From Pseudomonadota bacterium (lineage in GTDB: Bacteria; Pseudomonadota; Alphaproteobacteria; Caulobacterales; Caulobacteraceae), in NCBI GenBank assembly GCA_023409795.1, contig JAEYQX010000070.1:1-22463 (forward strand): DNA of 22,463 nucleotides. Direction: 5' to 3'. The notes beneath the pieces are model-generated. The model made no database searches and was not told where the DNA came from. It saw nothing but the letters and a program-made list of their open reading frames with translations. Both the position numbers and the translations under genes were made by a program. Shown here piece after piece: positions 7,282-15,019 of this stretch (position 1 is its first letter; each line of letters starts with the position of its first letter).

Positions 7282-9270
7282 CTAGGCGGCTTCGATCCGG
7301 GCCAGGACCGTGCCCTCGCCGACCTGGTCGCCGATGGCGACGTTGAACTCGGCCACCACGCCGTCGAAGGGCGCGGTCAGGGCGTGTTCCATCTTCATCG
7401 CTTCCAGCACGACGATGGGCTGGCCCTTGGTGACGGCCTCGCCCGCCCTGGCCGGCGCGGCAACGATCTTGCCGGGCATGGGGGCACGAAGGCCACCGTC
7501 GGAGGCAGAGCCGCCTGCCCCGGCACTGGCCTTGCGCCGCCGGAACTCCAGCGCCTCGCCGTCGTCAAAGACCACAATGCGCTCGGCATCGGGGGCAAAG
7601 GCGCTGACCACGTCGCCGTCGACGACGACCAGGTCGGTCTCGCCATAGACCCGCGCCGACTGCCCGCCGACGCCCACGTCAAAGCTGGACTGGCGAGCGT
7701 GCCAGCCGGGCTCGCCGGTCAGGGTGACCGCATGGGCCGTGTCGCCATGATGCAGGACCGTGCGAGCCTCGGCAGCCCCGTTCATGCGGAACCCGAACAG
7801 GCCTGCACGCCAGGGGGCCAGATGGCGATCCTCGGCATCAAAGGCGGCGGCGTCGGCTTCCAGCCCGATCAGGCCCGCAGCCCCGGCGATGGCGCGCGGG
7901 CTGACCGGGCTGGCCAGAAGCGTGGCTTCTTCGGCGGCGATGAAGGCCGTGTCCACGTCACCCTCGACAAAGCGCGGGTGATCCAGGCAGCGGGCCAGGA
8001 AGGCGGCATTGGTGCGAACCGGCCAGACCTCGACCTCGCGCGCGGCATTGGCCAGGCGGGCGGCGGCGGCCTCACGCGTGTCCGCGTGGACGATCAGCTT
8101 GGCGATCATCGGGTCATAAAACTGACTGACCTCGCCGCCCTGCTCCACGCCGGTATCGACGCGGATGTCTTCGGGCAGGACAAAGTGGTCCAGACGCCCG
8201 ATGGACGGCAGGAAGCCATTGGCCGGGTCTTCGGCATAGAGGCGCGCCTCCATGGCCCAGCCCTGCATGGGGATGTCTTCCTGCTTCAGCGGGATCGGCT
8301 CGCCCGCCGCGACGCGCAGCTGCCATTCGACCAGGTCAACGCCCGTGATGCTCTCGGTCACCGGATGCTCGACCTGGAGCCGGGTGTTCATTTCCATGAA
8401 CCAGATGCGGTCGGGCTTGAGCCCGTCAGAGGCGTCGGCGATGAACTCGATGGTGCCAGCGCCGCGATAGTCGACGGCCCTGGCAGCGCGGACAGCGGCC
8501 TCGGTCACTGCCTTGCGCGTGGCCGCGTCCATGCCGGGGGCAGGCGCTTCCTCGATCACCTTCTGGTGGCGGCGCTGCAGCGAGCAGTCACGCTCATAAA
8601 GGTGGACGACATGGCCATTGCCGTCGCCGAACACCTGTACCTCGATGTGGCGCGGGCGGGTGATATAGCTTTCGACCAGGACGCGGGGATCACCGAAAGA
8701 GGACTGGCCCTCGCGCTGGGCGCTGGCCAGGCCCTCGGCAAAGTCCTCGGCCCGGTCGACCTTCTTCTTGCCCTTGCCGCCCCCGCCGGCCACGGCCTTG
8801 ATCAGGACGGGGAAGCCGATGCGGTTGGCCTCGGCCGTCAGGGTCTCGACCGACTGGTCCTCGCCCTGAAAGCCCGGCGTCACGGGCACGCCCGCCTCGA
8901 TCATCAGCGTCTTGGCCGCGTCCTTCAGGCCCATGGCGCGGATGGACTGGGGCTTGGGGCCGATCCAGACCATGCCCGCCGCCTCGACGGCCTCGGCAAA
9001 GTCGGCGTTCTCGGACAGGAAACCATAGCCGGGGTGAATGGCCTCTGCCCCGGTCGCCCGGGCCGCGGCCAGCACCTTTTCCGCATCCAGATAGGATTCG
9101 CGCGCCGCCGCCGGGCCGATCAGGACCGCCTCGTCCGCCTCACGCACGTGAAGGGCATTGGCGTCCGCCTCGGAATAGACGGCAATGGTGCGCAGGCCCA
9201 TGCGGCGGGCGGTGCGGAAGACACGACAGGCGATCTCGCCGCGATTGGCGACCAGGACAGATTTGAACAT
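7282..9270 (-). CDS. liuD: Methylcrotonyl-CoA carboxylase, biotin-containing alpha subunit
   Basis: The biotin carboxylase plus biotin-carrier subunit, 662 aa. It carboxylates biotin with ATP and bicarbonate for transfer by the beta subunit in leucine degradation. Residues 1-450 form the biotin carboxylase domain (MFKSVLVANRGEIACRVFRTA, HPGYGFLSEN, the Gly-rich ATP loop, RDCSLQRRHQKVIEEAPAP, EMNTRLQVEHPVTE). A middle BT-type region follows, and the C-terminal carrier domain has EAMKM with the biotin-accepting Lys at 626. The assignment to methylcrotonyl-CoA rather than propionyl- or acetyl-CoA rests on the adjacent beta subunit and hydratase. AAGGA overlaps the hydratase stop and lies 6 nt before this ATG, implying coupled translation. 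The ATP loop reads GGGGKGKKKV instead of the usual GGGGKGM(R/K). Confidence 0.94.
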   Translation of the reverse strand: MFKSVLVANRGEIACRVFRTARRMGLRTIAVYSEADANALHVREADEAVLIGPAAARESYLDAEKVLAAARATGAEAIHPGYGFLSENADFAEAVEAAGMVWIGPKPQSIRAMGLKDAAKTLMIEAGVPVTPGFQGEDQSVETLTAEANRIGFPVLIKAVAGGGGKGKKKVDRAEDFAEGLASAQREGQSSFGDPRVLVESYITRPRHIEVQVFGDGNGHVVHLYERDCSLQRRHQKVIEEAPAPGMDAATRKAVTEAAVRAARAVDYRGAGTIEFIADASDGLKPDRIWFMEMNTRLQVEHPVTESITGVDLVEWQLRVAAGEPIPLKQEDIPMQGWAMEARLYAEDPANGFLPSIGRLDHFVLPEDIRVDTGVEQGGEVSQFYDPMIAKLIVHADTREAAAARLANAAREVEVWPVRTNAAFLARCLDHPRFVEGDVDTAFIAAEEATLLASPVSPRAIAGAAGLIGLEADAAAFDAEDRHLAPWRAGLFGFRMNGAAEARTVLHHGDTAHAVTLTGEPGWHARQSSFDVGVGGQSARVYGETDLVVVDGDVVSAFAPDAERIVVFDDGEALEFRRRKASAGAGGSASDGGLRAPMPGKIVAAPARAGEAVTKGQPIVVLEAMKMEHALTAPFDGVVAEFNVAIGDQVGEGTVLARIEAA

Positions 9271-9279
9271 CAGCAGTCC

Positions 9280-10182
9280 TTACTGCGCCCACACCGGCGG
9301 GCGTTTGTCGAGGAAGGCACGCACGCCTTCCTGGCCTTCTTCGGAAACGCGGGCGCGGGCGATGCGCCGGGCCGTTTCCTCCATCAGGCGATTGTTGATT
9401 TCCTGACCGGCCACGTCGTGGACCAGTCGCTTGGCATCGCCCATGGCACCGGGGGCGCAGGTGCTCAGGCTGTCGACCATCATCTCGATGAAGTCATCGA
9501 CCGAGCCCTCGGGCAGGACCAGGTCGATCAGGCCAGCGTGGGCGGCATAGTCGGCGTCAAAGATATTGGCCGTCATGAACAGCTGGCGGGCGCGGCGAGC
9601 CCCCAGGGCCTCGACCACATAGGGGGCGATGGTGGCCGGGATCAGCCCCAGCTTGACCTCGCTGAAGGCAAAGCGTGCGCCCTCGACCGCCACGGCCATG
9701 TCGCAGGCAGCGACGATGCCAGCCCCGCCGCCCATGGCCGCGCCCTCGACCAGGGCCACCGTCAGGGCCGGCACGTCGTGCAGGGCCTTGAGCATCTTCG
9801 CCAGGCCCATGGCGTCGTCGCGGTTGTCACCTTCCGACCAGTCGGCCGCCTCGCGCATCCAGTTCAGGTCCGCACCGGCACAGAAGGTGCCGCCCGCGCC
9901 ACGGATAAAGACCACCCGCACCTTGTCCGCGCCGTGCAGGGTCTCGAAGGCCTCATACAGGGCCGCGATGGTGGCGGCGTCAAAGGCGTTCTTCTTTTGC
10001 GGGCGGTTGATGGTGACAAAGACCACGCCCGACGGCAGGGCGTCGATCTGGACCAGGTCATTGTCCGCATCCGGGGCCGCATCGGCCACGAAGGGCTGGG
10101 CGATGGCGTTGATCTCGGCCGCCTCGGCGTCGGTGACGTCCAGGGCGTTCAGGTCGTCTTCGTTGGGGTTCTGGTCGGTCAT
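9280..10182 (-). CDS. liuC: Methylglutaconyl-CoA hydratase-type enoyl-CoA hydratase
   Basis: A crotonase-fold enzyme expected to hydrate 3-methylglutaconyl-CoA to HMG-CoA in leucine and isovalerate breakdown; 300 aa. The crotonase domain begins near residue 43 (LVQIDALPSGVVFVTINRP). Oxyanion-hole segments are FCAGADLNWM and AAMGGGAGIVAACD, and the Glu-containing FSEVKLGLIPATIAPYV supports the methylglutaconyl-type assignment. About 40 extra acidic residues precede the domain, longer than usual. I chose ATG 10182 because its leader matches that of the beta subunit gene; upstream in-frame codons run into a REP-like element. It ends 9 nt before the alpha subunit gene. Confidence 0.9.
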   Translation of the reverse strand: MTDQNPNEDDLNALDVTDAEAAEINAIAQPFVADAAPDADNDLVQIDALPSGVVFVTINRPQKKNAFDAATIAALYEAFETLHGADKVRVVFIRGAGGTFCAGADLNWMREAADWSEGDNRDDAMGLAKMLKALHDVPALTVALVEGAAMGGGAGIVAACDMAVAVEGARFAFSEVKLGLIPATIAPYVVEALGARRARQLFMTANIFDADYAAHAGLIDLVLPEGSVDDFIEMMVDSLSTCAPGAMGDAKRLVHDVAGQEINNRLMEETARRIARARVSEEGQEGVRAFLDKRPPVWAQ

Positions 10183-10193
10183 GCCAAGTCTTT
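10177..10193 (-). promoter_or_regulatory. Shared translation-start leader, liuC copy
   Basis: On the minus strand the start region reads AAAGACTTGGCATGACC, with the start ATG inside. It differs by one base from the start region of the beta subunit gene at 11981-11997. No canonical GGAGG is present, so GAAAGA or the shared motif may set initiation. Confidence 0.45.
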
Positions 10194-10200
10194 CATCTGT

Positions 10201-10252
10201 GCCTTCGCCCCCTGGTGAGGAGAAGGGGCTGGCGGGGCCAGTCGGATAAGGC
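10201..10252 (+). repeat. REP-like two-hairpin intergenic element, copy 2
   Basis: On the plus strand GCCTTCGCCCC...GGAGAAGGGGC forms an imperfect first hairpin. TGGC-GGG-GCCA forms the second (10230-10241), followed by GTCGGATAAGG. The arrangement matches copy 1 at 7228-7280, reversed in orientation and diverged in sequence. It occupies the 211-nt gap between liuB and liuC. The rest of that gap (10253-10393) shows no gene. Confidence 0.55.
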
Positions 10253-10393
10253 AGACATAGCCTCATCGCGACCGCCCGCCTATTGATCGCGTTCTTCAAC
10301 ACATCGGGATTGCAGCCAGGCCTCGTTACTCAGACGCATGACCTCGCAGGGGGCTCAAGCCGTCTGTCGTGTCCCTGTCCCGGGGGCGGTGGC

Positions 10394-11986
10394 CTACATC
10401 CTGAACACGCCAAAGGTGGTGTCCGGTATCGGCGCATTCAGGCTGGCGCTGATGGCCAGGCCCAGGACGTCGCGCGTCTGGGCCGGGTCAATGATGCCGT
10501 CATCCCACAGGCGGGCGGTGGCGTAGTAGGGATTGCCCTCGTCCTCATATTTCTGGCGCACGGGGGCCTTGAAGGCCTCGGCCTGTTCCTCGGTCCAGGT
10601 GTCGGCGTCGCGGTGGACGGTGGCCAGGACGCTGGCGGCCTGCTCGCCGCCCATCACGCTGATGCGGCTGTTGGGCCAGGTGAACAGGAAGCGCGGGCTG
10701 TAGGCGCGGCCGCACATGCCATAGTTGCCTGCCCCAAAGCTGCCGCCGATCAGGACGGTGAACTTGGGCACCTCGGCGCTGGCGACGGCGGTGACCAGCG
10801 TGGCCCCGTGCTTGGCAATGCCCTCGGCCTCATACTTGCCGCCGACCATGAAGCCCGAGATGTTCTGCAGGAACAGCAGCGGGATCTTGCGCTTGCAGGC
10901 CAGCTCGATGAAGTGCGCCCCCTTCTGCGCGCTTTCCGAGAACAGCACGCCATTATTGGCCAGAATGGCGACCGGCTGGCCCCAGATGCGGGCAAAACCA
11001 CAGACCAGAGAGGTGCCATAAAGAGCCTTGAATTCATCGAAGTCCGAGCCGTCGACAATGCGGGCGATGACCTCGCGCACGTCATAGGGGGCGCGCACGT
11101 CGTCGGGAATGATGCCGTAAAGCTCTTGGGGGTCATAGGCCGGGGCGCGCGGCTCGCGCACGTCCAGCGGCTGGGGCTTCTGGGTATTCAGGTTGGCAAC
11201 GATCGAGCGGACGATTTCCAGAGCGTGCTCGTCGTTCTCGGCCACATGGTCGACCACGCCGGACTTGCGGCCATGGGTCTCGGCCCCTCCCAGTTCCTCG
11301 GCGCTGATGACCTCGCCCGTCGCGGCCTTCACCAGGGGCGGGCCGGCCAGGAAGATGGTGCCCTGGTTGCGCACGATCACCGTCTCGTCCGACATGGCCG
11401 GGACATAGGCCCCGCCAGCGGTGCACGATCCCATGACGCAGGCGATCTGGGGGATCGACCGGGCGCTCATCCGTGCCTGGTTGAAGAAGATGCGGCCAAA
11501 GTGGTCACGGTCCGGGAAGACCTCGGCCTGGTGCGGCAGGTTGGCCCCGCCCGAATCGACCAGGTAGACGCACGGCAGGTTGTTCTGCTCGGCGATTTCC
11601 TGGGCCCGCAGGTGCTTCTTCACCGTCATGGGGAAGTAGGCCCCGCCCTTCACCGTCGGGTCGTTGGCGACGATCATGACCTCGCGGCCGGACACGCGGC
11701 CCACGCCGCAGATCATGCCCGCACCCGGAGCCTCGTCATTGTACATGCCGTTGGCAGCCAGTTGCCCGACCTCCAGGAAGGGCGAGCCGGGGTCCAGCAG
11801 GCGCTCGACCCGATCACGCGGCAGCAGCTTGCCCCGCGCCACATGGCGCTCGCGGCTGGCGTCGGAGCCACCGCGCGCCGCAGCGGCGACCTTTGCATAG
11901 AGCACGTCGCGAAGGGCGCGATTATGCGCGTTCAGCTTTTTGAAAGCAGGACTGTTGCGGTCAATCGCGGAAACAAGCTTGGTCAT
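10394..11986 (-). CDS. liuB: Methylcrotonyl-CoA carboxylase, carboxyltransferase beta subunit
   Basis: The carboxyltransferase subunit that moves CO2 from biotin to 3-methylcrotonyl-CoA, 530 aa, close to the family's usual 535. Two crotonase-like halves are present. The N-half has GGSDASRERHVARGKLLPRDRV and the highly typical GGANLPHQAEVFPD, then CVMGSCTAGGAYVPAMSDE. The C-half has GSFGAGNYGMCGRAY and the MGGEQAASVL segment characteristic of methylcrotonyl-type enzymes. It is the promoter-proximal gene of the cluster, divergent from the patatin gene across an 80-nt gap. No isovaleryl-CoA dehydrogenase or LiuR-type regulator is adjacent, so the pathway is split elsewhere. Confidence 0.95.
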   Translation of the reverse strand: MTKLVSAIDRNSPAFKKLNAHNRALRDVLYAKVAAAARGGSDASRERHVARGKLLPRDRVERLLDPGSPFLEVGQLAANGMYNDEAPGAGMICGVGRVSGREVMIVANDPTVKGGAYFPMTVKKHLRAQEIAEQNNLPCVYLVDSGGANLPHQAEVFPDRDHFGRIFFNQARMSARSIPQIACVMGSCTAGGAYVPAMSDETVIVRNQGTIFLAGPPLVKAATGEVISAEELGGAETHGRKSGVVDHVAENDEHALEIVRSIVANLNTQKPQPLDVREPRAPAYDPQELYGIIPDDVRAPYDVREVIARIVDGSDFDEFKALYGTSLVCGFARIWGQPVAILANNGVLFSESAQKGAHFIELACKRKIPLLFLQNISGFMVGGKYEAEGIAKHGATLVTAVASAEVPKFTVLIGGSFGAGNYGMCGRAYSPRFLFTWPNSRISVMGGEQAASVLATVHRDADTWTEEQAEAFKAPVRQKYEDEGNPYYATARLWDDGIIDPAQTRDVLGLAISASLNAPIPDTTFGVFRM

Positions 11987-11997
11987 GCCAAATCTTT
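11981..11997 (-). promoter_or_regulatory. Shared translation-start leader, liuB copy
   Basis: The minus-strand start region AAAGATTTGGCATGACC matches the liuC start region at 16 of 17 bases. The start ATG is included in the motif. No strong Shine-Dalgarno sequence precedes it. Confidence 0.45.
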
Positions 11998-12032
11998 AGG
12001 GGCCTTTATCGCCCTGGGGAAGCGGGCAAGTT

Positions 12033-12053
12033 TCACGACTCGCCCAATCGTGA
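12033..12053. promoter_or_regulatory. Inverted repeat in the divergent liuB/patatin promoter region
   Basis: TCACGA (12033-12038) and TCGTGA (12048-12053) are perfect 6-bp arms 9 nt apart, ending 13 nt before the patatin start and 47 nt before liuB. Size and position suit a dimeric regulator's operator, but no regulator is assigned and a chance palindrome is possible. Confidence 0.35.
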
Positions 12054-12066
12054 CTATTTGTTGGTC

Positions 12067-13821
12067 ATGACCGGCCCCGGACCCGATACGCTCGAAGTCG
12101 CCCTGTCGCGGGTGTTTGAAGGCACCCGCAACACCCGGGCCAGCTGGTTCGCCCTGACGCGGGGCGAGCGGCTCTATGCCTCGGGCGATCCCGCCGACAC
12201 CCTTTACCTGCTGCGGTCCGGCCGACTGGGCGTCTTTCGCGGCGACAGCACGGGCCAGCCCCAGTTCGTCGGCGTGGTCAGGCCGGGCGAGCCGGTCGGC
12301 GAAATGGCCATGCTGGCCGGACAGAGCCACCTGAGCCAGGTCGTGGCCCTGCGCGACAGCGAGCTGGTCGCCCTGCCCCGCGATGCCTTCTTCGAAGCCG
12401 CCAGCGAGGATCCCGGCCTGATGGCCGCCCTGGGCCAAGTCATGCTGGAGCGGGCGCGCGACCACCACGCACCGGGCAACCCGGCCAGCGTCTTCGCCTT
12501 CATCTCGGCGCGCGGCCCGTCGATCCGCCCCTTTGTCGAGCGGGTTGCCCGCGCCATCGAGGCCCAGGGCCAGACCTGCCGGATCATCGACCACACGGCC
12601 CTGTCCTCGGCCACGGAATGGTTCTCGAACGTCGAGGAGAGCCACGACCTTGTCCTCTATGTCGCCGAATCGGACCAGCCGGGCTGGGCCTCGCTGTGCA
12701 CGCGCCAGGTCGACCGGGTCTTCCTGGTCGGCAGCGCCGATGCGCCGGTGCAGCATCCCTTCCCTGCGGCCGACTGGGCCGAGATGGCCCACCCGCTGAC
12801 GGACCTGATCCTGCTGCGGCCGCTGCACATGGCCTGGCCGCGCCATACCCGTGCCTGGCTGGAAGCCCTGTCGCCCGGTCGCTGGTTCCATGTCGTCGAG
12901 AGCGTGATCGAGGACATCCAGCGCATCGCCCGGGTCCTGACCGGCACCTCGGTCGGGGTGGTCCTGTCCGGCGGTGGGGCCCGCGCCTATGCCCACATCG
13001 GGGCGCTGAAGGCCCTGAAGGAGGCCGGGGTGCCCATCGACTTCATCGGTGGGGCCTCGATGGGCGCGGTCATCGCCGCCGGTCCGGCCCTGGGCTGGTC
13101 GGACGAGGAGCTGGAAGAGCAGATCCGCAGGGCCTTTGTCCATTCCGATCCCCTGGCCGACATCGCCTTTCCCATCATCGCCATGACCCATTCGCGCAAG
13201 GTCGCGCGCCTGATGCAGGAGGCCTATGGCGATGTGCGGATTGAGGACATGCCCCTGCCCTTCTTTGCCGTCTCGACCAACCTGACCGCGGGCCACGTCC
13301 AGGTGCATCGCGAGGGCGTTCTGCGCCATGCCCTTCGCGCCTCCATCTCCCTGCCCGGCGTGATGCCGCCGGTGGTCAGCGATGGCCAGGTGCTGGTCGA
13401 CGGCGCGGTCCTGCGCAACTTCCCCAGCGATGTCATGCGGCGCTTCAACTCTGGCCCCATCGTGGGGGTCGACGTGTCCCAGACACGGGGCGTTGATCCC
13501 AAGGCGCTGGAGGACCCGCCGTCCTGGTGGCGCTGGCTGTTGTCGGGCGCATGGAAGAAGGGCCCGCCCATCGTCTCGATCCTGATGCGATCGGCCACCC
13601 TGTCGACTGAGGCCGAGCTGATGCAGGCGCGGGCCGACACCGACCTGCTGATCCTGCCGCGGCCCGATGGCGTCGATATCCGCGACTGGAAGGCTTACGG
13701 CCCGGCGGCGGCTGCCGGCTATGACGCGGCGCGCGCGGCCCTGGCTGATCTCGACACCCCGGTGACCCAGCTTCATCGCCCGGGCCAGGCCGCGAGGACG
13801 GCCGCCTTGCCAGGGGCCTGA
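12067..13821 (+). CDS. Patatin/NTE-like phospholipase with N-terminal cNMP-fold domain
   Basis: A probable serine lipid hydrolase of 584 aa. Residues about 10-130 form a cyclic-nucleotide-binding fold (GDPADTLYLLRSGRLGVF, RPGEPVGEMAMLAG). About 140-270 is an unassigned middle domain. About 297-470 is the patatin domain: GGGAR oxyanion loop (302-306), GASMG nucleophile elbow with Ser331, and VDG with Asp445, giving the Ser-Asp dyad. The architecture and length resemble mycobacterial Rv2565-type proteins. The phosphate-binding Arg of a cNMP site appears replaced by Leu (SHLSQVV). ATG at 12067 is preferred over TTG at 12058; no Shine-Dalgarno sequence is seen, so leaderless initiation is possible. 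It has no signal peptide. Confidence 0.92.
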   Translation: MTGPGPDTLEVALSRVFEGTRNTRASWFALTRGERLYASGDPADTLYLLRSGRLGVFRGDSTGQPQFVGVVRPGEPVGEMAMLAGQSHLSQVVALRDSELVALPRDAFFEAASEDPGLMAALGQVMLERARDHHAPGNPASVFAFISARGPSIRPFVERVARAIEAQGQTCRIIDHTALSSATEWFSNVEESHDLVLYVAESDQPGWASLCTRQVDRVFLVGSADAPVQHPFPAADWAEMAHPLTDLILLRPLHMAWPRHTRAWLEALSPGRWFHVVESVIEDIQRIARVLTGTSVGVVLSGGGARAYAHIGALKALKEAGVPIDFIGGASMGAVIAAGPALGWSDEELEEQIRRAFVHSDPLADIAFPIIAMTHSRKVARLMQEAYGDVRIEDMPLPFFAVSTNLTAGHVQVHREGVLRHALRASISLPGVMPPVVSDGQVLVDGAVLRNFPSDVMRRFNSGPIVGVDVSQTRGVDPKALEDPPSWWRWLLSGAWKKGPPIVSILMRSATLSTEAELMQARADTDLLILPRPDGVDIRDWKAYGPAAAAGYDAARAALADLDTPVTQLHRPGQAARTAALPGA

Positions 13822-13852
13822 CGCCAGTTTCGGGAAATGAAGGGCAGATAGC

Positions 13853-13876
13853 AAAACAGGCTGACCAAGGGTCAGC
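13853..13876 (-). terminator. Terminator of tRNA-His
   Basis: On the minus strand GGCTGACC-CTT-GGTCAGCC forms a perfect 8-bp stem (13859-13876) followed by TGTTTTG. It starts 16 nt downstream of the tRNA CCA end. It lies between this tRNA and the convergent patatin gene. Confidence 0.8.
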
Positions 13877-13891
13877 CCGTGCTTGTCGGGA

Positions 13892-13968
13892 TGGTACCGC
13901 CTCTCAGGTTCGAACTGAGGACCTCCGGCTCCACAAACCGGCGCTCTAACCAACTGAGCTAAGGCGGC
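13892..13968 (-). tRNA. tRNA-His (anticodon GTG)
   Basis: The minus strand folds with acceptor GCCGCCT (13962-13968) against AGGCGGT (13896-13902), which includes a G1-U72 pair. Discriminator A73 and encoded CCA (13892-13894) follow. The anticodon stem CCGGT/GCCGG holds loop TTGTGGA with anticodon GTG (13932-13934). The base before position 1 is C, so no G-1 is encoded. Lack of G-1 together with A73 is a known trait of an alphaproteobacterial tRNA-His class that coevolved with a divergent HisRS. Confidence 0.96.
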
Positions 13969-14048
13969 GCGTCATCGCGAGGGCGGTTCTCTAGCCCCCA
14001 TCGCGCTTCTAAGCAATATGATTTTGAGGGATTTTCACCTCAATTGCG

Positions 14049-14813
14049 TCAGTTCCAGCCCCGGCTGGCGATATAGTCCTGTAATGCGGAGATGCGGGAC
14101 TGGTCCGAGGGGTGGGTCGAGGCAAACTCCGGCCGCGATCCCTGGCGCTGTGCCGCCATGATCTGCCACAACTTGATCGATTCGCCGGGGCGATAGCCGG
14201 CACGGGCCAGGTAGTCGACGCCCAACCGGTCGGCTTCCAGCTCATGGGAGCGCGAGAACGGCAGCAGGACGCCCAGCTGGGCCCCGAGACTGCCCAGGGC
14301 ACCCACGGCCTGGGCATGGCCGCCGGCAAGGCTCTGGCCCGCGCCAATGGCCAGGCCAGCCACCGACTGGGTCGAATAACGCTCGGCCGCATGGCGGGCC
14401 ACGACGTGGGCGATCTCATGGCCGATGACGGTGGCCAGCTGGTCATCATTCTGCACCAGGGCCAGCAGGCCCGTCGTCACGCCGATCTGGCCGGACGGCA
14501 GGACAAAGGCATTGGGCGAGGCGTCAGTGAAGACCGCATAGTCCCAGTTGCGATCGGTCAGGCCGGCAGCCTGGACGATCCGGCCGCCGACGCGGCGAAC
14601 GCGCTCGTTCTGGGCGGCATTGGTCGAAACCTTCTGCGTGCGCAGCGTCTCCTGCCAGGCGGCATTGGACTGCTGCATCAGGGCGCTGTCGTCGACGATC
14701 AGCAGCTGGTTGCGGCCAAGGCTTTCATTATAGGCGCAGGCGGTGAGGCCCAGGCCCAGCACCGCGACAGCCCCCAGTTTCACGAGGGCAGAAGAAGGTT
14801 TCCCGATCAGCAT
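14049..14813 (-). CDS. M48 family zinc metalloprotease, lipoprotein
   Basis: A 254-aa envelope protease, likely a periplasmic quality-control peptidase of the BepA/LoiP type; the substrate is unknown. The N terminus carries a lipoprotein signal (hydrophobic 9-25, lipobox LTAC, Cys26). The zinc site HEIAHVVARH (His132, Glu133, His136) is followed by the third ligand in ELEADRLG (Glu191). A Gly/Ala-rich stretch lies between them. The C terminus has the family's STHPSDQSRISAL segment. No TPR repeats are present, unlike full-length BepA. I chose ATG 14813 because GGAG lies 6 nt upstream; the upstream TTG at 14828 is less likely. It sits between tRNA-His and the TonB operon and is probably transcribed alone. 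Confidence 0.92.
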   Translation of the reverse strand: MLIGKPSSALVKLGAVAVLGLGLTACAYNESLGRNQLLIVDDSALMQQSNAAWQETLRTQKVSTNAAQNERVRRVGGRIVQAAGLTDRNWDYAVFTDASPNAFVLPSGQIGVTTGLLALVQNDDQLATVIGHEIAHVVARHAAERYSTQSVAGLAIGAGQSLAGGHAQAVGALGSLGAQLGVLLPFSRSHELEADRLGVDYLARAGYRPGESIKLWQIMAAQRQGSRPEFASTHPSDQSRISALQDYIASRGWN

Positions 14814-14952
14814 GACACGCTCCGGCAAGGGGGACTGACGGAAACCTTAATGCCCGGCGCGCCTTCCGGATGCATCAAAAAAGCCAGACCGTTGGTGCCC
14901 CCGCTGGTGCCGGACCTGCCGCCGCGCGCGAACCGGGCGGTCGACAGCGCGC

Positions 14953-14987
14953 AAAGAAAAACGCCCCGGAGTTTCCTCCGAGGCGTT
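14953..14987 (-). terminator. Terminator of the exbB-exbD-tonB operon
   Basis: On the minus strand AACGCC-T-CGGAG-GAAA-CTCCG-G-GGCGTT gives an 11-bp stem with one internal mismatch and a tetraloop, followed by TTTCTTT. It begins 33 nt after the tonB stop codon. The rest of 14814-15019 shows no gene. Confidence 0.85.
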
Positions 14988-15019
14988 GATCCAGAAAACC
15001 CGTGAGGGCTCCTTGTTCC

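Noticed and set aside
7384..10218. A 944-codon open frame antisense to the carboxylase alpha and hydratase genes
   Set aside because: It mirrors two clear genes, has low-complexity Gly/Asp/His/Gln composition, no domain and no ribosome site. High-GC codon bias leaves few stops on the opposite strand.
10283..13953. Long antisense frames opposite liuB (595 codons) and the patatin gene (656 codons)
   Set aside because: Same GC-bias artefact; the sense strands encode well-recognised enzymes.
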